Source: an uncultured Dehalococcoidia bacterium (GTDB taxonomy: Bacteria; Chloroflexota; Dehalococcoidia; Lucifugimonadales; UBA3495). From it: 64,000 bases of DNA. The translations under genes and the position numbers were made by a program. The notes beneath the pieces were generated by a model that made no database searches, had not been told where the DNA came from, and saw only the letters and a program-made list of their open reading frames with translations. Below, in pieces: positions 1 through 9,956 of the stretch; position 1 is the stretch's first letter; the number at the start of each line of letters is the position of its first letter. The DNA is taken from NCBI GenBank assembly GCA_951812625.1, contig CATOSP010000002.1, forward strand, positions 434,001 through 498,000, given 5' to 3'.

Positions 1-249
1 TCGGAAAACCGCCTGCAATCCAGCCTGGTCGTAGCCGATAATCCCGATGTGGAAGTAGTCCCGCACCTCCATGCCCTGTGAGCAGCGCAGAGAGACCGCA
101 TTGAGAATGCCGCTGATGGCTTGCTCGGACTGTTCCTGCTTGGTCTGACCGGGTTGCCCGGCCAGGGCCTCCATCATGGAACCTGACTGGTCAAGCAGGA
201 ACAGCAGGCAAGCAGGATTGGCCCGGCTAATGTCGGCGGTATACGGCAT
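1..249 (-). CDS. vWA-domain protein, partial (N-terminal 83 aa; continues beyond window start)
   Basis: Reverse-strand translation MPYTADISRANPACLLFLLDQSGSMMEALAGQPGQ...GMEVRDYFHIGIIGYDQAG; MIDAS DxSxS motif; close paralog of the next gene. Confidence 0.8.
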   Translation of the reverse strand, partial: MPYTADISRANPACLLFLLDQSGSMMEALAGQPGQTKQEQSEQAISGILNAVSLRCSQGMEVRDYFHIGIIGYDQAGLQAVFR

Positions 250-334
250 TGGCAGCTATGCGCCTCCTGTTTTCAGGTTCTCAGTGCGGTCGATCTCTTG
301 AGCCTCGACTCCTTCTGTGGCCTATGAGATAAGG

Positions 335-1201
335 TCAGTGCAGGTCCGAAGGTACGTTGGAGGGCCCGCGGGTGCCGATGTCCAAGAATTGCACCAGCGA
401 CTCCATGTTGGCGTTGAACACGAACCCGCGTGAGTTGTCATTCACGGACAGGTCCAAGGTGACGGCCATAGCCCGGCTGGACTCGGGCAGGACCGAGGAC
501 ATGCGAAACAGCGTCTTGGCGTGTTCGTCGGGCAGGCTGTCCTCACTGTCCGGATACTGTATCGGCACGGCTGCCGTTTCGGAAAGGTGGATGTTGAAGA
601 GCAGGGTGTTGCCGTCAGAGGTGCCGAGTCCCATTATCTCGTCGGCCTGGGCCTGCGGGTCCCCGTCGGTGGCCATGCCGTCGGAGATGTTGATCACTAT
701 GGGCGGGAAGGAGTCGGGATGTTCGTCCGTCCAGCTCCGCAGGGACCCGAAGGCGCTCCCCAGCGCCTCGCACATGGGGGTGCCGTATTCGGCGTGAGGA
801 CGGAACCAGACGGGCACTTTCCGGGTGACTTCCACCAGGCCACCCGCTCCGTCGGGTTCCTTGACCTGCCGGTCTTCCACCTCGGCCAGATCAACCACCT
901 GGCTCACCAGGAGGAATGGAGACTCGGGAGATGTGCCTTGGAGCGTGCTTCTCACGGTTGCCCGCCCGGTGTTGTCCGTGTTATAGCCGATCACGCCGAT
1001 GTGGAAGTAGTCCCGGACTTCCATGCCCTGGGAGCAACGCAGGGAGAGTGCGTTGAGTATGCCGTTGAGCGCGATCGCCGCCTGGTCCATTTTACGGAAG
1101 CCGGGCTGACCGGACAGAGCCTGTTCCATCGAACCTGACTGGTCAATAAGGAACAGGAAGCAGGCAGGGTTAGCCCGGCTAATGTCGGCAGTATATGGCA
1201 T
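335..1201 (-). CDS. vWA-domain protein (tandem paralog)
   Basis: 288 aa ORF, MPYTADISRANPACFLFLIDQSGSMEQAL; MIDAS DQSGS. Confidence 0.85.
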   Translation of the reverse strand: MPYTADISRANPACFLFLIDQSGSMEQALSGQPGFRKMDQAAIALNGILNALSLRCSQGMEVRDYFHIGVIGYNTDNTGRATVRSTLQGTSPESPFLLVSQVVDLAEVEDRQVKEPDGAGGLVEVTRKVPVWFRPHAEYGTPMCEALGSAFGSLRSWTDEHPDSFPPIVINISDGMATDGDPQAQADEIMGLGTSDGNTLLFNIHLSETAAVPIQYPDSEDSLPDEHAKTLFRMSSVLPESSRAMAVTLDLSVNDNSRGFVFNANMESLVQFLDIGTRGPSNVPSDLH

Positions 1202-1824
1202 GGCTGTTTCTCTCCTTTCAGTTCCGGATTGTCAAGTTTAGGCTCGGCCCCAAAGTCTCATCACGTGGCCCGCTGTAATCTTCACACGGTTGGCTGGGTC
1301 GATTTAGCATCTGATCGAATTCGGGACCTTGAACCTAGAATAGCGCTACTTCGAGGGCTTCGTTGACACATGCTCGCAGAGGGTAAAGGCGGTGGGATAG
1401 TGGCCGTGGCAACAAAGCTGGATAGTAACTCACTGTATGGCCCCTGAATATCGAAAGAAAGGGGAAAATCACTAGAAGAAGGGTAGGATAGCCTCATATG
1501 GAAGGCCATTTACGCTGAAGCGAACCATGCTCAAGTCCAATGGATGACATACGGACGGTTATATGCAGCTTGCCATCCAATCCGCTGGTCTGGATTGGAG
1601 CCGCCGTTTCGCGTGTTGAATGTTACATCGGGTCACGATACCCGAAGTATACTACCATGATTTCGACCGGCAACAAGCTCGGAATGCCGTGGAGAGGTGA
1701 GCTTTCGGTGCGCGGTTGCTGTGTTCTAGGGCACAGTGGTGAGCTTTGAGTGTACCGATGTGCGGTCACTGGGGAACACGCCAGGGCCTGGTGGGGTGTG
1801 TTACTATATGGCCCGGAGTAAGGA

Positions 1825-2400
1825 GTGGTGAACGGGGCCCCTACGCGCGATAGCTACCTCATCCGCGTCCGCAATGTGTCCCTGCTGCCGGGGGAGCGGG
1901 TGAACCATCTCTTTTCCCCATCTCTCGGGTTCATCAAAGAGCCGTCCGCACGGGGGCACCTCCTTGTAGCCACAGATCGACGTGTGATGGCGTTTGCCCA
2001 GGACGATGGCCGGGATGAGACTTATCTTGCTACTCTGGAATCCCTGCAGGCCGTGTCGTACCGGGGGGAGTCAAGGGGAACAGGCTCACTCTTCCAGGGG
2101 CTACTGGTGGTCCTCGGAGCGCTGATCATGTACCTGATACTGGCATACCAACTGACTGGGCAGTTCCAAGGTCCGCTCATACCCGTCATCCGCATGGATG
2201 CGGGAGCTGTTGCTGTCATGTTGGCGGTGGTTGTGGTCGCGTGGCTATTGTGGAAGCACTACTTCACGAGCCAGAGGGGCACCATTTCCTTCCAGGGAGG
2301 CACATGGTCATTCTCGTTCCCGTGCCGGAGCCGCGAGGCCAGAGGGCACGTCTACCAACTGCTGGATGCAGTCTTCCGGGCGCAAGGAGGGGGAGGTTGA
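1825..2400 (+). CDS. hypothetical membrane protein
   Basis: 191 aa ORF with two hydrophobic segments (LLVVLGALIMYLILAY; AGAVAVMLAVVVVAWLLW). Confidence 0.65.
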   Translation: MVNGAPTRDSYLIRVRNVSLLPGERVNHLFSPSLGFIKEPSARGHLLVATDRRVMAFAQDDGRDETYLATLESLQAVSYRGESRGTGSLFQGLLVVLGALIMYLILAYQLTGQFQGPLIPVIRMDAGAVAVMLAVVVVAWLLWKHYFTSQRGTISFQGGTWSFSFPCRSREARGHVYQLLDAVFRAQGGGG

Positions 2401-2502
2401 GGCTGGGGAGCCGTTTCCGGACCGGATATAGCCCTGGTGCAGTGAGAATAAACACCAGCACGTCAGGAGCGATGTTCGGGCGGCTGGCGCCGGGACAGAT
2501 CT

Positions 2503-3540
2503 TCAGCCCAGAGTAAGGCTGGGGTCGATGTCCAATTCCAGCCCGAACTGGTCGCCTCGTAGGTACTGGAAGTAGGCACAGGCGGCGATCATAGCCCCGT
2601 TGTCAGTGCATAAGACGGGCGGAGGGATGATCACAGGCAGCGGCGACCGCTGGGAGACTTCTTGCCGCAGCAGGGCATTGGCCGCCACTCCACCGCCGAG
2701 CACCAGTCCCTTTGCCCCGTAGCTCTCGGCCGCCTCGAAAAGCTTGGCGCTCATCACGTCGACCAATGACTCCTGGAAAGCAGCCGCCATCTCCCTGATC
2801 ATGCCCGTCAGTTCCCCTCCCTCCAACCCCTCGGCGACTTCCGGGTAGATCCCCCTGGCCTGAGCCATGTGCAGCAGGGCCGTTTTGACGCCGCTGAAAC
2901 TGAAGTCCAGCGTTCCCCGCATCCAGGCCCGGGGCAGCCGTTCCTGCCCGAGTGCGCCTTCAGACACCCGCTGGATCTCGGGACCTCCGGGAAAACCCAG
3001 GCCCAGGATGCGGGCTGCCTTGTCGAAGGCTTCACCGGCGGCGTCATCCCGGGTACGTCCCAGCAGTCTATAGTTCCCATGGCCTTCCATCAGAACCAGG
3101 TCGGTGTGGCCCCCTGAGGCGATCAGGCAGGCCAGTGGGAAGCCGGGGTCTTCGTCTGGAACATGGGACGTCAGCCACGACGCATAGATGTGACCCTCGA
3201 GGTGGTTGACCCCGATCAAAGGCCGGTCCAGGGCAAAGGAGAGGGCCTTGGCGGTGTTCAGCCCGGTTATCAGAGCCCCCCCTAGGCCAGGGCCGTAGGT
3301 AACTCCGATAGCATCGATGTTCTCCAGGGCCAGACCCGCGTCGGACACCGCTTTTTCCACGACCGGAACCATGTCACGGACGTGCTGGCGGGACGCTACC
3401 TCCGGAACGATACCACCGTATATGGAGTGCAGGTCCACTTGTGATGCGATGACGTTCGTCCATAGTTGGCGTCCGTCTTCAACCACGCCGACGGCAGTCT
3501 CATCGCAGGAGGTCTCTATACCTAGGACTTTCAGGCCCAT
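2503..3540 (-). CDS. tsaD: tRNA N6-adenosine threonylcarbamoyltransferase TsaD
   Basis: MGLKVLGIETSCDETAVGVVEDG, GVTYGPGLGGALITGL, GGHTDLVLM; start trimmed from ORF 2503-3660. Confidence 0.96.
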   Translation of the reverse strand: MGLKVLGIETSCDETAVGVVEDGRQLWTNVIASQVDLHSIYGGIVPEVASRQHVRDMVPVVEKAVSDAGLALENIDAIGVTYGPGLGGALITGLNTAKALSFALDRPLIGVNHLEGHIYASWLTSHVPDEDPGFPLACLIASGGHTDLVLMEGHGNYRLLGRTRDDAAGEAFDKAARILGLGFPGGPEIQRVSEGALGQERLPRAWMRGTLDFSFSGVKTALLHMAQARGIYPEVAEGLEGGELTGMIREMAAAFQESLVDVMSAKLFEAAESYGAKGLVLGGGVAANALLRQEVSQRSPLPVIIPPPVLCTDNGAMIAACAYFQYLRGDQFGLELDIDPSLTLG

Positions 3541-3710
3541 CTCACATCCGCGCTCCAGGAACAAAACTGGGTTCTCGGCAGACAAGCGCGCACTTCTATA
3601 CCTGCCGGACACTGTCAAACAACGCTGGAAATCATAGTTTGAACGCCCCGTCAACGTCAACTTTACACTGATTTGGGGGCGATGCTATCATCCTGAAACA
3701 GGTCGGCCGA

Positions 3711-5048
3711 TTGGCTACGATTACAATGGGTGAGCTTAGGACCGGCTCGCGGAGGTGTTCTCAGCAAATGGAGTCTGCAGACTTATGGAGGTTGGCGTTA
3801 CTGTCCGTTTGCCTGGTGTTCTCGGGCTTCTTCTCCGGTTCGGAGACGGCTCTGGTTGCCCTTTCCAGCGCCAGGCTGACCCACTTGGTGAATACGGGAC
3901 ACCCTGGGGCAAACAGGGTGTCCCGGCTTATCCAACGGCCAGAACAATTTCTGGCTACAGTCCTCTTAAGCAACAACTTGGTGAACACCGCGGTAGCAGT
4001 GCTGGGGACTTCCCTCGTCGTAAGTTTCATGGGGAACACTTCCAAGGCAGTGTTGGTCTCCACCCTCGGCGTCACGCTAGTGCTGCTCATATTCGGAGAG
4101 ACTCTTCCCAAATCCATCGCGTGGCGGAGGTCGGAGAGCTTCGCATTTGCGGTTTCACGCCCTCTGACTGTGGTGGGCATCGTCCTGACGCCGGGGACCA
4201 AGTTGCTTCAGATTCTGAGTTCCTTCTGCAATCGGCTGCTTGGCATTTCCGGGTCCCCACCGCAGATTGGAGAAGAGGAAATACGCACCCTGATCGCCGT
4301 GGGGGCCCAATCGGGGGTCGTTGAGCAGAGTGAGGCCGAGCTCTTGGAGAAGGTTTTCAGGTTCGGCGACCGGCAGATGCGGGAGATCATGACCCCCCGG
4401 CCGGAGATCATCTGGCTGGAACGGGGCATGAGCCTGGAGCGGTTCCTATCCCTCTATTCTGAGTACAGTCACACCCGGTTTCCCGTGTACCAGGACACGA
4501 CAGAGAATGTGGTTGGCGTATTGTCCAGCAAGGACGTGATGCAGGCCATGGGTCAGGGGAAGCTCCAGTCCCAGGACAGTGTTACGGGGCTGATGCGGCA
4601 GGCATTCTTCGTCCCGGAAACGAAGGCGGTGGGCGATACCTTCAGCGAGATGCAAAGTGGCGGTCACGGACTGGTCTTGACCGTGGACGAGTTCGGCGGA
4701 ATTGCAGGTCTGGCAACCACGAAACAGCTACTGGAGATAATCGTCGGACAGGTAGGAGACGAGGGAGACGCGCCCGAGGAAGTCTACGTCCCGGTGGACG
4801 AGCATACGTACATACTGGACGCCGGCGTCGGCATAGGCGAGATCAACGAAGAGTTGGGTCTGGGACTGCCTGAGGGTGACTACCAGACTGTGGCCGGATT
4901 CGTCCTCGACACTCTGGGGCGCATACCAGACACGGGGGATGAGATCGAGTATGACTCGTTGAGGCTGAAGGTTACCGAGATGAGTGGGGTGAGGATAGAC
5001 CGGGTCGAGGTCCGAAGGGTACGCTCTGACCAGGATGAGGCGCATTAG
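3711..5048 (+). CDS. CNNM/CBS-domain transporter (HlyC/CorC family)
   Basis: 445 aa; DUF21-like membrane N-terminus (FSGFFSGSETALVALS), CBS region (MTPRPEIIWLE), CorC C-terminal domain. Confidence 0.9.
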   Translation: MATITMGELRTGSRRCSQQMESADLWRLALLSVCLVFSGFFSGSETALVALSSARLTHLVNTGHPGANRVSRLIQRPEQFLATVLLSNNLVNTAVAVLGTSLVVSFMGNTSKAVLVSTLGVTLVLLIFGETLPKSIAWRRSESFAFAVSRPLTVVGIVLTPGTKLLQILSSFCNRLLGISGSPPQIGEEEIRTLIAVGAQSGVVEQSEAELLEKVFRFGDRQMREIMTPRPEIIWLERGMSLERFLSLYSEYSHTRFPVYQDTTENVVGVLSSKDVMQAMGQGKLQSQDSVTGLMRQAFFVPETKAVGDTFSEMQSGGHGLVLTVDEFGGIAGLATTKQLLEIIVGQVGDEGDAPEEVYVPVDEHTYILDAGVGIGEINEELGLGLPEGDYQTVAGFVLDTLGRIPDTGDEIEYDSLRLKVTEMSGVRIDRVEVRRVRSDQDEAH

Positions 5049-5665
5049 TGAAATCGCTTCTGGTGCGTCACGGTGAGACGGATTGGAACAAGGCGGGCAA
5101 GTTCCTGGGCCAATTTGACGTGCCTCTGAACGACAGGGGGGTTGCCCAGGCAAGGGAAACCGCCAGTGCCGTGGCGGCTGACAGCCCGGTCGCTCTCTAC
5201 TCCAGCCCGTTGGCCCGTACCATGCAGTTGGCGGAGGAGGTGTCCCGGCTGACTGGCCTTCCCGTCAAGCCTATGACGGGTTTGAAGGAGCTTGACCTGG
5301 GAGATATGGAAGGACTGACCGGCTCGGAACTGAGAGAGCGTTCGCCGGGGTTCTTCTCCGAGTGGCGGGTGAACCCGGGTCCGGTTTTGATGCCCGGTGG
5401 GGAGTCCCTGGTCCAATTGCAGGACAGGGCATGGGCGGCCTTCGAGGAGATGGAAGCGAACCATCGGGCAGATGAGTGCCTGGTGGTTGTGTCTCATAAT
5501 TTCACTATCCGAACAATCATCGGCAAGATATTGGGGATTCCCTGGGCTAATTTCCATAACATGGCGCTCAATCTCGGGTCTATCAGTACTATCGAGAGCA
5601 GTCAGAGAGGCCGCAGGCTGGTGACGTATAATTCCACCAGCCACCTATCCCCAGAGAACCTCTAG
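5048..5665 (+). CDS. histidine phosphatase family protein (phosphoglycerate mutase-like)
   Basis: LVRHGETDWNKAGKFLGQFDVPLNDRG; GTG start overlapping previous stop by 1 nt. Confidence 0.92.
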   Translation: MKSLLVRHGETDWNKAGKFLGQFDVPLNDRGVAQARETASAVAADSPVALYSSPLARTMQLAEEVSRLTGLPVKPMTGLKELDLGDMEGLTGSELRERSPGFFSEWRVNPGPVLMPGGESLVQLQDRAWAAFEEMEANHRADECLVVVSHNFTIRTIIGKILGIPWANFHNMALNLGSISTIESSQRGRRLVTYNSTSHLSPENL

Positions 5666-5674
5666 CGGTAATTC

Positions 5675-7195
5675 ATGGCCGGTGTTACAGACCTAGACCG
5701 GCGAGTGTCGGAGGCGCTCCGCAGGGTGGGGGACGCTGCCATTGGGCATACTCTGGTGGCGGCGGTCTCTGGCGGACCCGATTCGGTGGCCCTGCTGCGT
5801 AGCCTGCACCGACTTTCCGACCCCTTCGACCTGACCATCCATGTTGCCCATCTGGACCACGATTTTCGAGGTGAGGAAGCCGTAGAGGACGCCCGATTCG
5901 TCGCTGCTCTAGCACAGGAACTAGGGCTACCCTGCACTGTGGAAAAGCAGGACCCGGAGGAGTATCGGGTCACGCGCAACATCTCATCTTTTGAACAGTT
6001 GGCCCGCGAGATGCGCTACTCTTTCCTTGCCACTACCGCCAGGGACGTAGCGGCACCCCTGGTGGCACTGGGGCACACGGCGGATGACCAGGCCGAGACG
6101 GTGCTCCTGCACGTGCTGCGCGGTTCCGGTCTGAATGGCCTACGGAGTATGCGCGAGGTGTCCCCCTGGCCGTGGCCCCGGGACGTATCTGACGTAAGTG
6201 TGTTCCGTCCCCTGCTGAGCGTGACCAAGGCCGAGACCGCAGCCTATTGCCGCGAGATTGGGCAGCCATACCGGGAGGACAGCGGGAACCTGCTTCCCCG
6301 GTTTACCCGGAACCGCGTCCGACGGGAGTTGATGCCCCATTTGGCGTCTGAGTACAACCCGAGGGTCCGCGAGTCGCTGCTGCGCCTTTCCCGGGCGGCT
6401 AGCCTGGAGATTGACTTCGTGGAATCGGAGGTTCACCGTATCTGGCCAACGGTGGCTAAGGAAGGACAGGGCCAGGTCAGCCTTGGGGTGGCCGAATTTT
6501 CGGCCCTGCACCCCGCGCTGCGGTCGGCGGTGCTGAGACGGGCCTACGCCTCCATAGCAGGGGACACCCTCCGGTTGCGGGAGAGCCACGTTCAGTCAAT
6601 GCAAGCGGCAGTGGAAGGCGCGGTAACCGGCTGGAGGGTCCACTTACCGGAAGGCCTGATCTTCCGCCGTGAGTACGGAAGCCTAGTGATGGCGCGGGAA
6701 GGCGGACATGAACTTGCCCATCCCATACTGGAGGGGGAGCATGTGCTGGACCTGCCGGAGGCCCCAGGCGAGGAGCGGGAGCACGCAGCCGGCGGCTGGC
6801 AAGTGCGGATGCGGGTTGAGGAATCCGGTGCGCCGTACCCGTTCTTGGAAGCACCGACAGGCGGTGCTGATGGTCCGGTTGAGGGTAATGGCATGGGACA
6901 GTTCCGAATGGTGGAGAGACTGTCGTTGCCATCCCTTGGTGGCCCGGTAACCCTCAGGACGCGGCTGGCCGGGGACCGTTTCCAGCCGCTGGGGATGACA
7001 GGGGAGAAGAAGCTTCAGGACTTCTTCACTGACGCGAAGGCGCCGCGCTCTCTGCGCGACCGCATCCCGCTGTTGGTGTGCGGCGGGAGAATCGCATGGG
7101 TGGTGGGATACCGCATCGCTGAGTGGGCCAAGGACAACTCGGCGGGAGCGCCTGGGCAAAGAGTGCTGTGGGTGCAGATGTCTACGGGTGGTTGA
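5675..7195 (+). CDS. tilS: tRNA(Ile)-lysidine synthetase
   Basis: PP-loop VAAVSGGPDSVALL, GHTADDQAETVLLHVLRGSGLNGL, C-terminal TilS domain. Confidence 0.95.
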   Translation: MAGVTDLDRRVSEALRRVGDAAIGHTLVAAVSGGPDSVALLRSLHRLSDPFDLTIHVAHLDHDFRGEEAVEDARFVAALAQELGLPCTVEKQDPEEYRVTRNISSFEQLAREMRYSFLATTARDVAAPLVALGHTADDQAETVLLHVLRGSGLNGLRSMREVSPWPWPRDVSDVSVFRPLLSVTKAETAAYCREIGQPYREDSGNLLPRFTRNRVRRELMPHLASEYNPRVRESLLRLSRAASLEIDFVESEVHRIWPTVAKEGQGQVSLGVAEFSALHPALRSAVLRRAYASIAGDTLRLRESHVQSMQAAVEGAVTGWRVHLPEGLIFRREYGSLVMAREGGHELAHPILEGEHVLDLPEAPGEEREHAAGGWQVRMRVEESGAPYPFLEAPTGGADGPVEGNGMGQFRMVERLSLPSLGGPVTLRTRLAGDRFQPLGMTGEKKLQDFFTDAKAPRSLRDRIPLLVCGGRIAWVVGYRIAEWAKDNSAGAPGQRVLWVQMSTGG

Positions 7196-7209
7196 ACGGA
7201 GTAGCTGGC

Positions 7210-8052
7210 CTAGAGGCCCAAAAGACGGGCGGGGTTGTCTTTGACCAGCATTCCGACCTCCACTTCCTCCAGTCCGGCCTGGAGGAGGGTGGCTATGCCC
7301 ATTCGCAAGCCCTCCGCGGGCATGGGGTGGAAGTCCTGGCCGAAATCGGTGCTGACGATGCACCGTTCCATGCCGATGGCCGTGATGGTGTCAACCAGGT
7401 CCCGGGGCATCATCCGGTAGGTCAGGGGCATCATCACGTGAAGACAGTGTTCGATGTATGCGCCCATTGACGCCAGGGTCTTCATGTCCTCGAGGGTCAT
7501 CCCGGTCCAGAATGACATGGTGGTAGCGTGGGTGACTACGACGCGCTCTATGGCCATGTTCCGCGCTTCGGACACGAGGGCCATGCTCTCATCGGTGGAG
7601 AGGTGGCCGGTGGCCAGCACCATATCATGGGCTTTGATGGACTCCAGGATGGGGTAGACCTCTGGCACCAGTTTGCCGTCGTCGTCCAGGATGGAGATGC
7701 CGCCGCTCAGTCCCTTGTGCTGGCGGTCGGCGCGGGCGGAGAAGGTTGGCATCCAGACTACGCGGCCGCCCATCTTGGCGGTGGACTCCACGGCCATTGG
7801 GTTGAGGCCGCCCACCTCCACGTCGAGGGCGACGCCGCCGATGAGGGTGATGCCCGGAACGGCCTGTGAGGCGGTGTATGCCATCGGTTGGGTGGGATAC
7901 TCATGGCTCTTGAGTACCATGCCCCTCATTCCCATGTCCAACGCCTGCCGGGCCACGTCTATGGCGCTTCCCCGGCGCTCGACCCTGGGGTCGGGGGCGC
8001 AGTGGACGTGGATGTCCAGGGCCCCTTCCATGAGTCTGTCTACATTGCTCAT
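7210..8052 (-). CDS. DUF6282-like amidohydrolase-fold protein
   Basis: MEGALDIHVHCAPDPRVERRGSAIDVARQALDMGMRGMVLKSHE; metal-binding HVH. Confidence 0.75.
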   Translation of the reverse strand: MSNVDRLMEGALDIHVHCAPDPRVERRGSAIDVARQALDMGMRGMVLKSHEYPTQPMAYTASQAVPGITLIGGVALDVEVGGLNPMAVESTAKMGGRVVWMPTFSARADRQHKGLSGGISILDDDGKLVPEVYPILESIKAHDMVLATGHLSTDESMALVSEARNMAIERVVVTHATTMSFWTGMTLEDMKTLASMGAYIEHCLHVMMPLTYRMMPRDLVDTITAIGMERCIVSTDFGQDFHPMPAEGLRMGIATLLQAGLEEVEVGMLVKDNPARLLGL

Positions 8053-8264
8053 GTGGTCACCCTCTCAACCTGCATTCCGGCGCCGTTCCGTCGGTTGCGA
8101 ACTCCCAATTCGTATGCCAGGAAATAGCCGCGGACGGTAAATTTGCGCCAGCATAAGTCAGCCGTTGGTGGGTGTCAATGGGCCTTATCCTCTTCAAGCA
8201 GACAGTGTTGATACCGGCCGCAAGCTGTGTGAAAATTGCAATTCGTAAGGGAGGACTGGCCAAC

Positions 8265-8477
8265 ATGACTTACACGTTCAAGGTTTCCCTGCAAGAAGAA
8301 GAGGACGGACGTTGGAGCCCTTGGATTGATTCGCTGCCCGGATGCGCGGACTGGGAATAAACAAAGTCCGAAGCGTCGGAGGAGCTGTGAAAGGTGGCCG
8401 AAATGTTCGTTCAGTCCATGCTGGAGCGCGGCGGCACTTTACCCCTGCTCCCAGCAGAGACCCCGGCGTGCTGTTAA
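8265..8477 (+). pseudogene. HicB-like antitoxin relic with two in-frame stop codons
   Basis: MTYTFKVSLQEEEDGRWSPWIDSLPGCADWE*TKSEASEEL*KVAEMFVQSMLERGG...; TAA at 8358-8360 and TGA at 8388-8390; frame otherwise continuous. Confidence 0.75.
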
Positions 8478-8492
8478 TGTCGCCGGGGTTTT
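8459..8492 (+). terminator. Rho-independent terminator-like hairpin
   Basis: ccccggcg - 12 nt loop - cgccgggg followed by tttt. Confidence 0.6.
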
Positions 8493-8591
8493 ACATTAGC
8501 TAGGGTTTCTCTCTGATCTACTCTCCAGACAGATTTGAAGGGCATCCCTAGATTCCTTGCCAATCCTGTCGATAATCTCCTCTCTTGCCTC

Positions 8592-8861
8592 TCAGGACCC
8601 CGCTCTTCCAACGAAGCTCAATCGTCCGTCTAGTAGGTGTTCCATTTTCTTTTCCGAGAATCGTATGTCTAGCTCAAGACAGGCTTCGAGAAGCAGGAGG
8701 TTCTCCATGTCGGCGGCGGATATTTCGACGTTGGAAACGCTTGATAAGACCATCGAGTCGCTTCCGGTTGGCGACGCAACGTTATCTGCCGCACAACCGA
8801 CGGTTGCGACTGCGAGAACGACGAAAGGGATAAGCTTGGTCATTCGACCCTTCGCCTGCAT
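8592..8861 (-). CDS. small putative lipoprotein
   Basis: MTKLIPFVVLAVATVGCAADN signal peptide plus lipobox-like VGC; short and no family recognised. Confidence 0.45.
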   Translation of the reverse strand: MQAKGRMTKLIPFVVLAVATVGCAADNVASPTGSDSMVLSSVSNVEISAADMENLLLLEACLELDIRFSEKKMEHLLDGRLSFVGRAGS

Positions 8862-8907
8862 CCGGGAGTAATAGAAGTGGGGTTTGGAATTAAGTGTCCC
8901 GGCGAGT

Positions 8908-9825
8908 TCAGGACGAGGGCCGATGCTGGCGATACCAATCGATGATGTCGGAGCCTTTGGCGGCCCACACTCCGCTGCGCCGGGTCATGTAATCCAACGC
9001 CGCGTCCAGGTATCCGATTCGGAAGGGCTGGCCTATCAGCCAGGGGTGAAGGTGGAGGGTCAGGACGCGCCCGTTTTCGGCGCCGTCGTGGTAGAGGGCG
9101 TCGAATGCTTCCGTCAGCATGTCCTGGTACCGGTCAATGGTGACTTTGCGGTCGGCCAGGGCACTCACGTCGTCCAGTTCCCACATGATTGGGAGAGCGT
9201 ATAGCTCGCCTTCCTGGGTGGTCATAGGAAAGGGCTGCTCATCATTGACCCAATCGCAGACATAGCGGATTCCCGTTGAGGCCAGCAGTTGAGGTGTGCG
9301 GGAGGACTCTCCGTATTCCGGTCCCAGCCAACCCTGTGCCTCATTTCCGGTCGCGCCATTCAGTGCGTCCAGAGACTCCCGGATATAACCCTGCTCCTCC
9401 TCGGATGTCATGTTGCTGGTGATCATCCGGCTCACCGAGATGCCGTGGCCGATAAACTCACAGCCCCTGCCAGATAGGTGCCGGACAAGGTAGGGATAGT
9501 TCGTCGCAGTGAGGGCGTCCATGGCCACGGTCGGGGGTATGCCGTGCCTCTCCAGAACGTCAAGGACACGAAAGATGCCGACCCGGTGCCCGTACTCCCG
9601 GTGGGACAGCCGGGCGTAGTCGGGGAAGGGACGCGACGCGGACCCGCCGGCGAGGTTGCCGGCCTGGAAGCTGCCCGGCGGAGACTGCCATTCCATGTGC
9701 TCAAGGTTGATGATCACGCAGATGGCTATGCGGGCGTCGTCTGGCCATCGCAGGCGGCCCCGTTCGCTGATGGGAGACCATTCGTGGTGCTCATGGTCCA
9801 TTCCGGGGCGGCGCTGTGCGGGCAT
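8908..9825 (-). CDS. polysaccharide deacetylase family protein (PuuE-like)
   Basis: MPAQRRPGMDHEHHEWSPISERGRLRWPDDARIAICVIINLEHMEW...; start trimmed from ORF 8908-10140; paralog of next gene. Confidence 0.85.
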   Translation of the reverse strand: MPAQRRPGMDHEHHEWSPISERGRLRWPDDARIAICVIINLEHMEWQSPPGSFQAGNLAGGSASRPFPDYARLSHREYGHRVGIFRVLDVLERHGIPPTVAMDALTATNYPYLVRHLSGRGCEFIGHGISVSRMITSNMTSEEEQGYIRESLDALNGATGNEAQGWLGPEYGESSRTPQLLASTGIRYVCDWVNDEQPFPMTTQEGELYALPIMWELDDVSALADRKVTIDRYQDMLTEAFDALYHDGAENGRVLTLHLHPWLIGQPFRIGYLDAALDYMTRRSGVWAAKGSDIIDWYRQHRPSS

Positions 9826-9956
9826 ATTCTTCTTACCTCTCGAGAGTTGTCCTCGGACTATGCAGACTGTCTTCATGGAAGGGGAGAAGCCCCATTGCCA
9901 TGAGTTGAGCGTGGTTCCATTTGGCGGCTTGGCCGTTGGCAGGCGGCGATTAGCTG

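Noticed and set aside
8358-8390. HicB-like frame with TGA as a possible third selenoprotein
   Set aside because: A TAA stop precedes the TGA, the UGA is not at a redox Cys position, and HicB has no Sec precedent; best read as a pseudogene.
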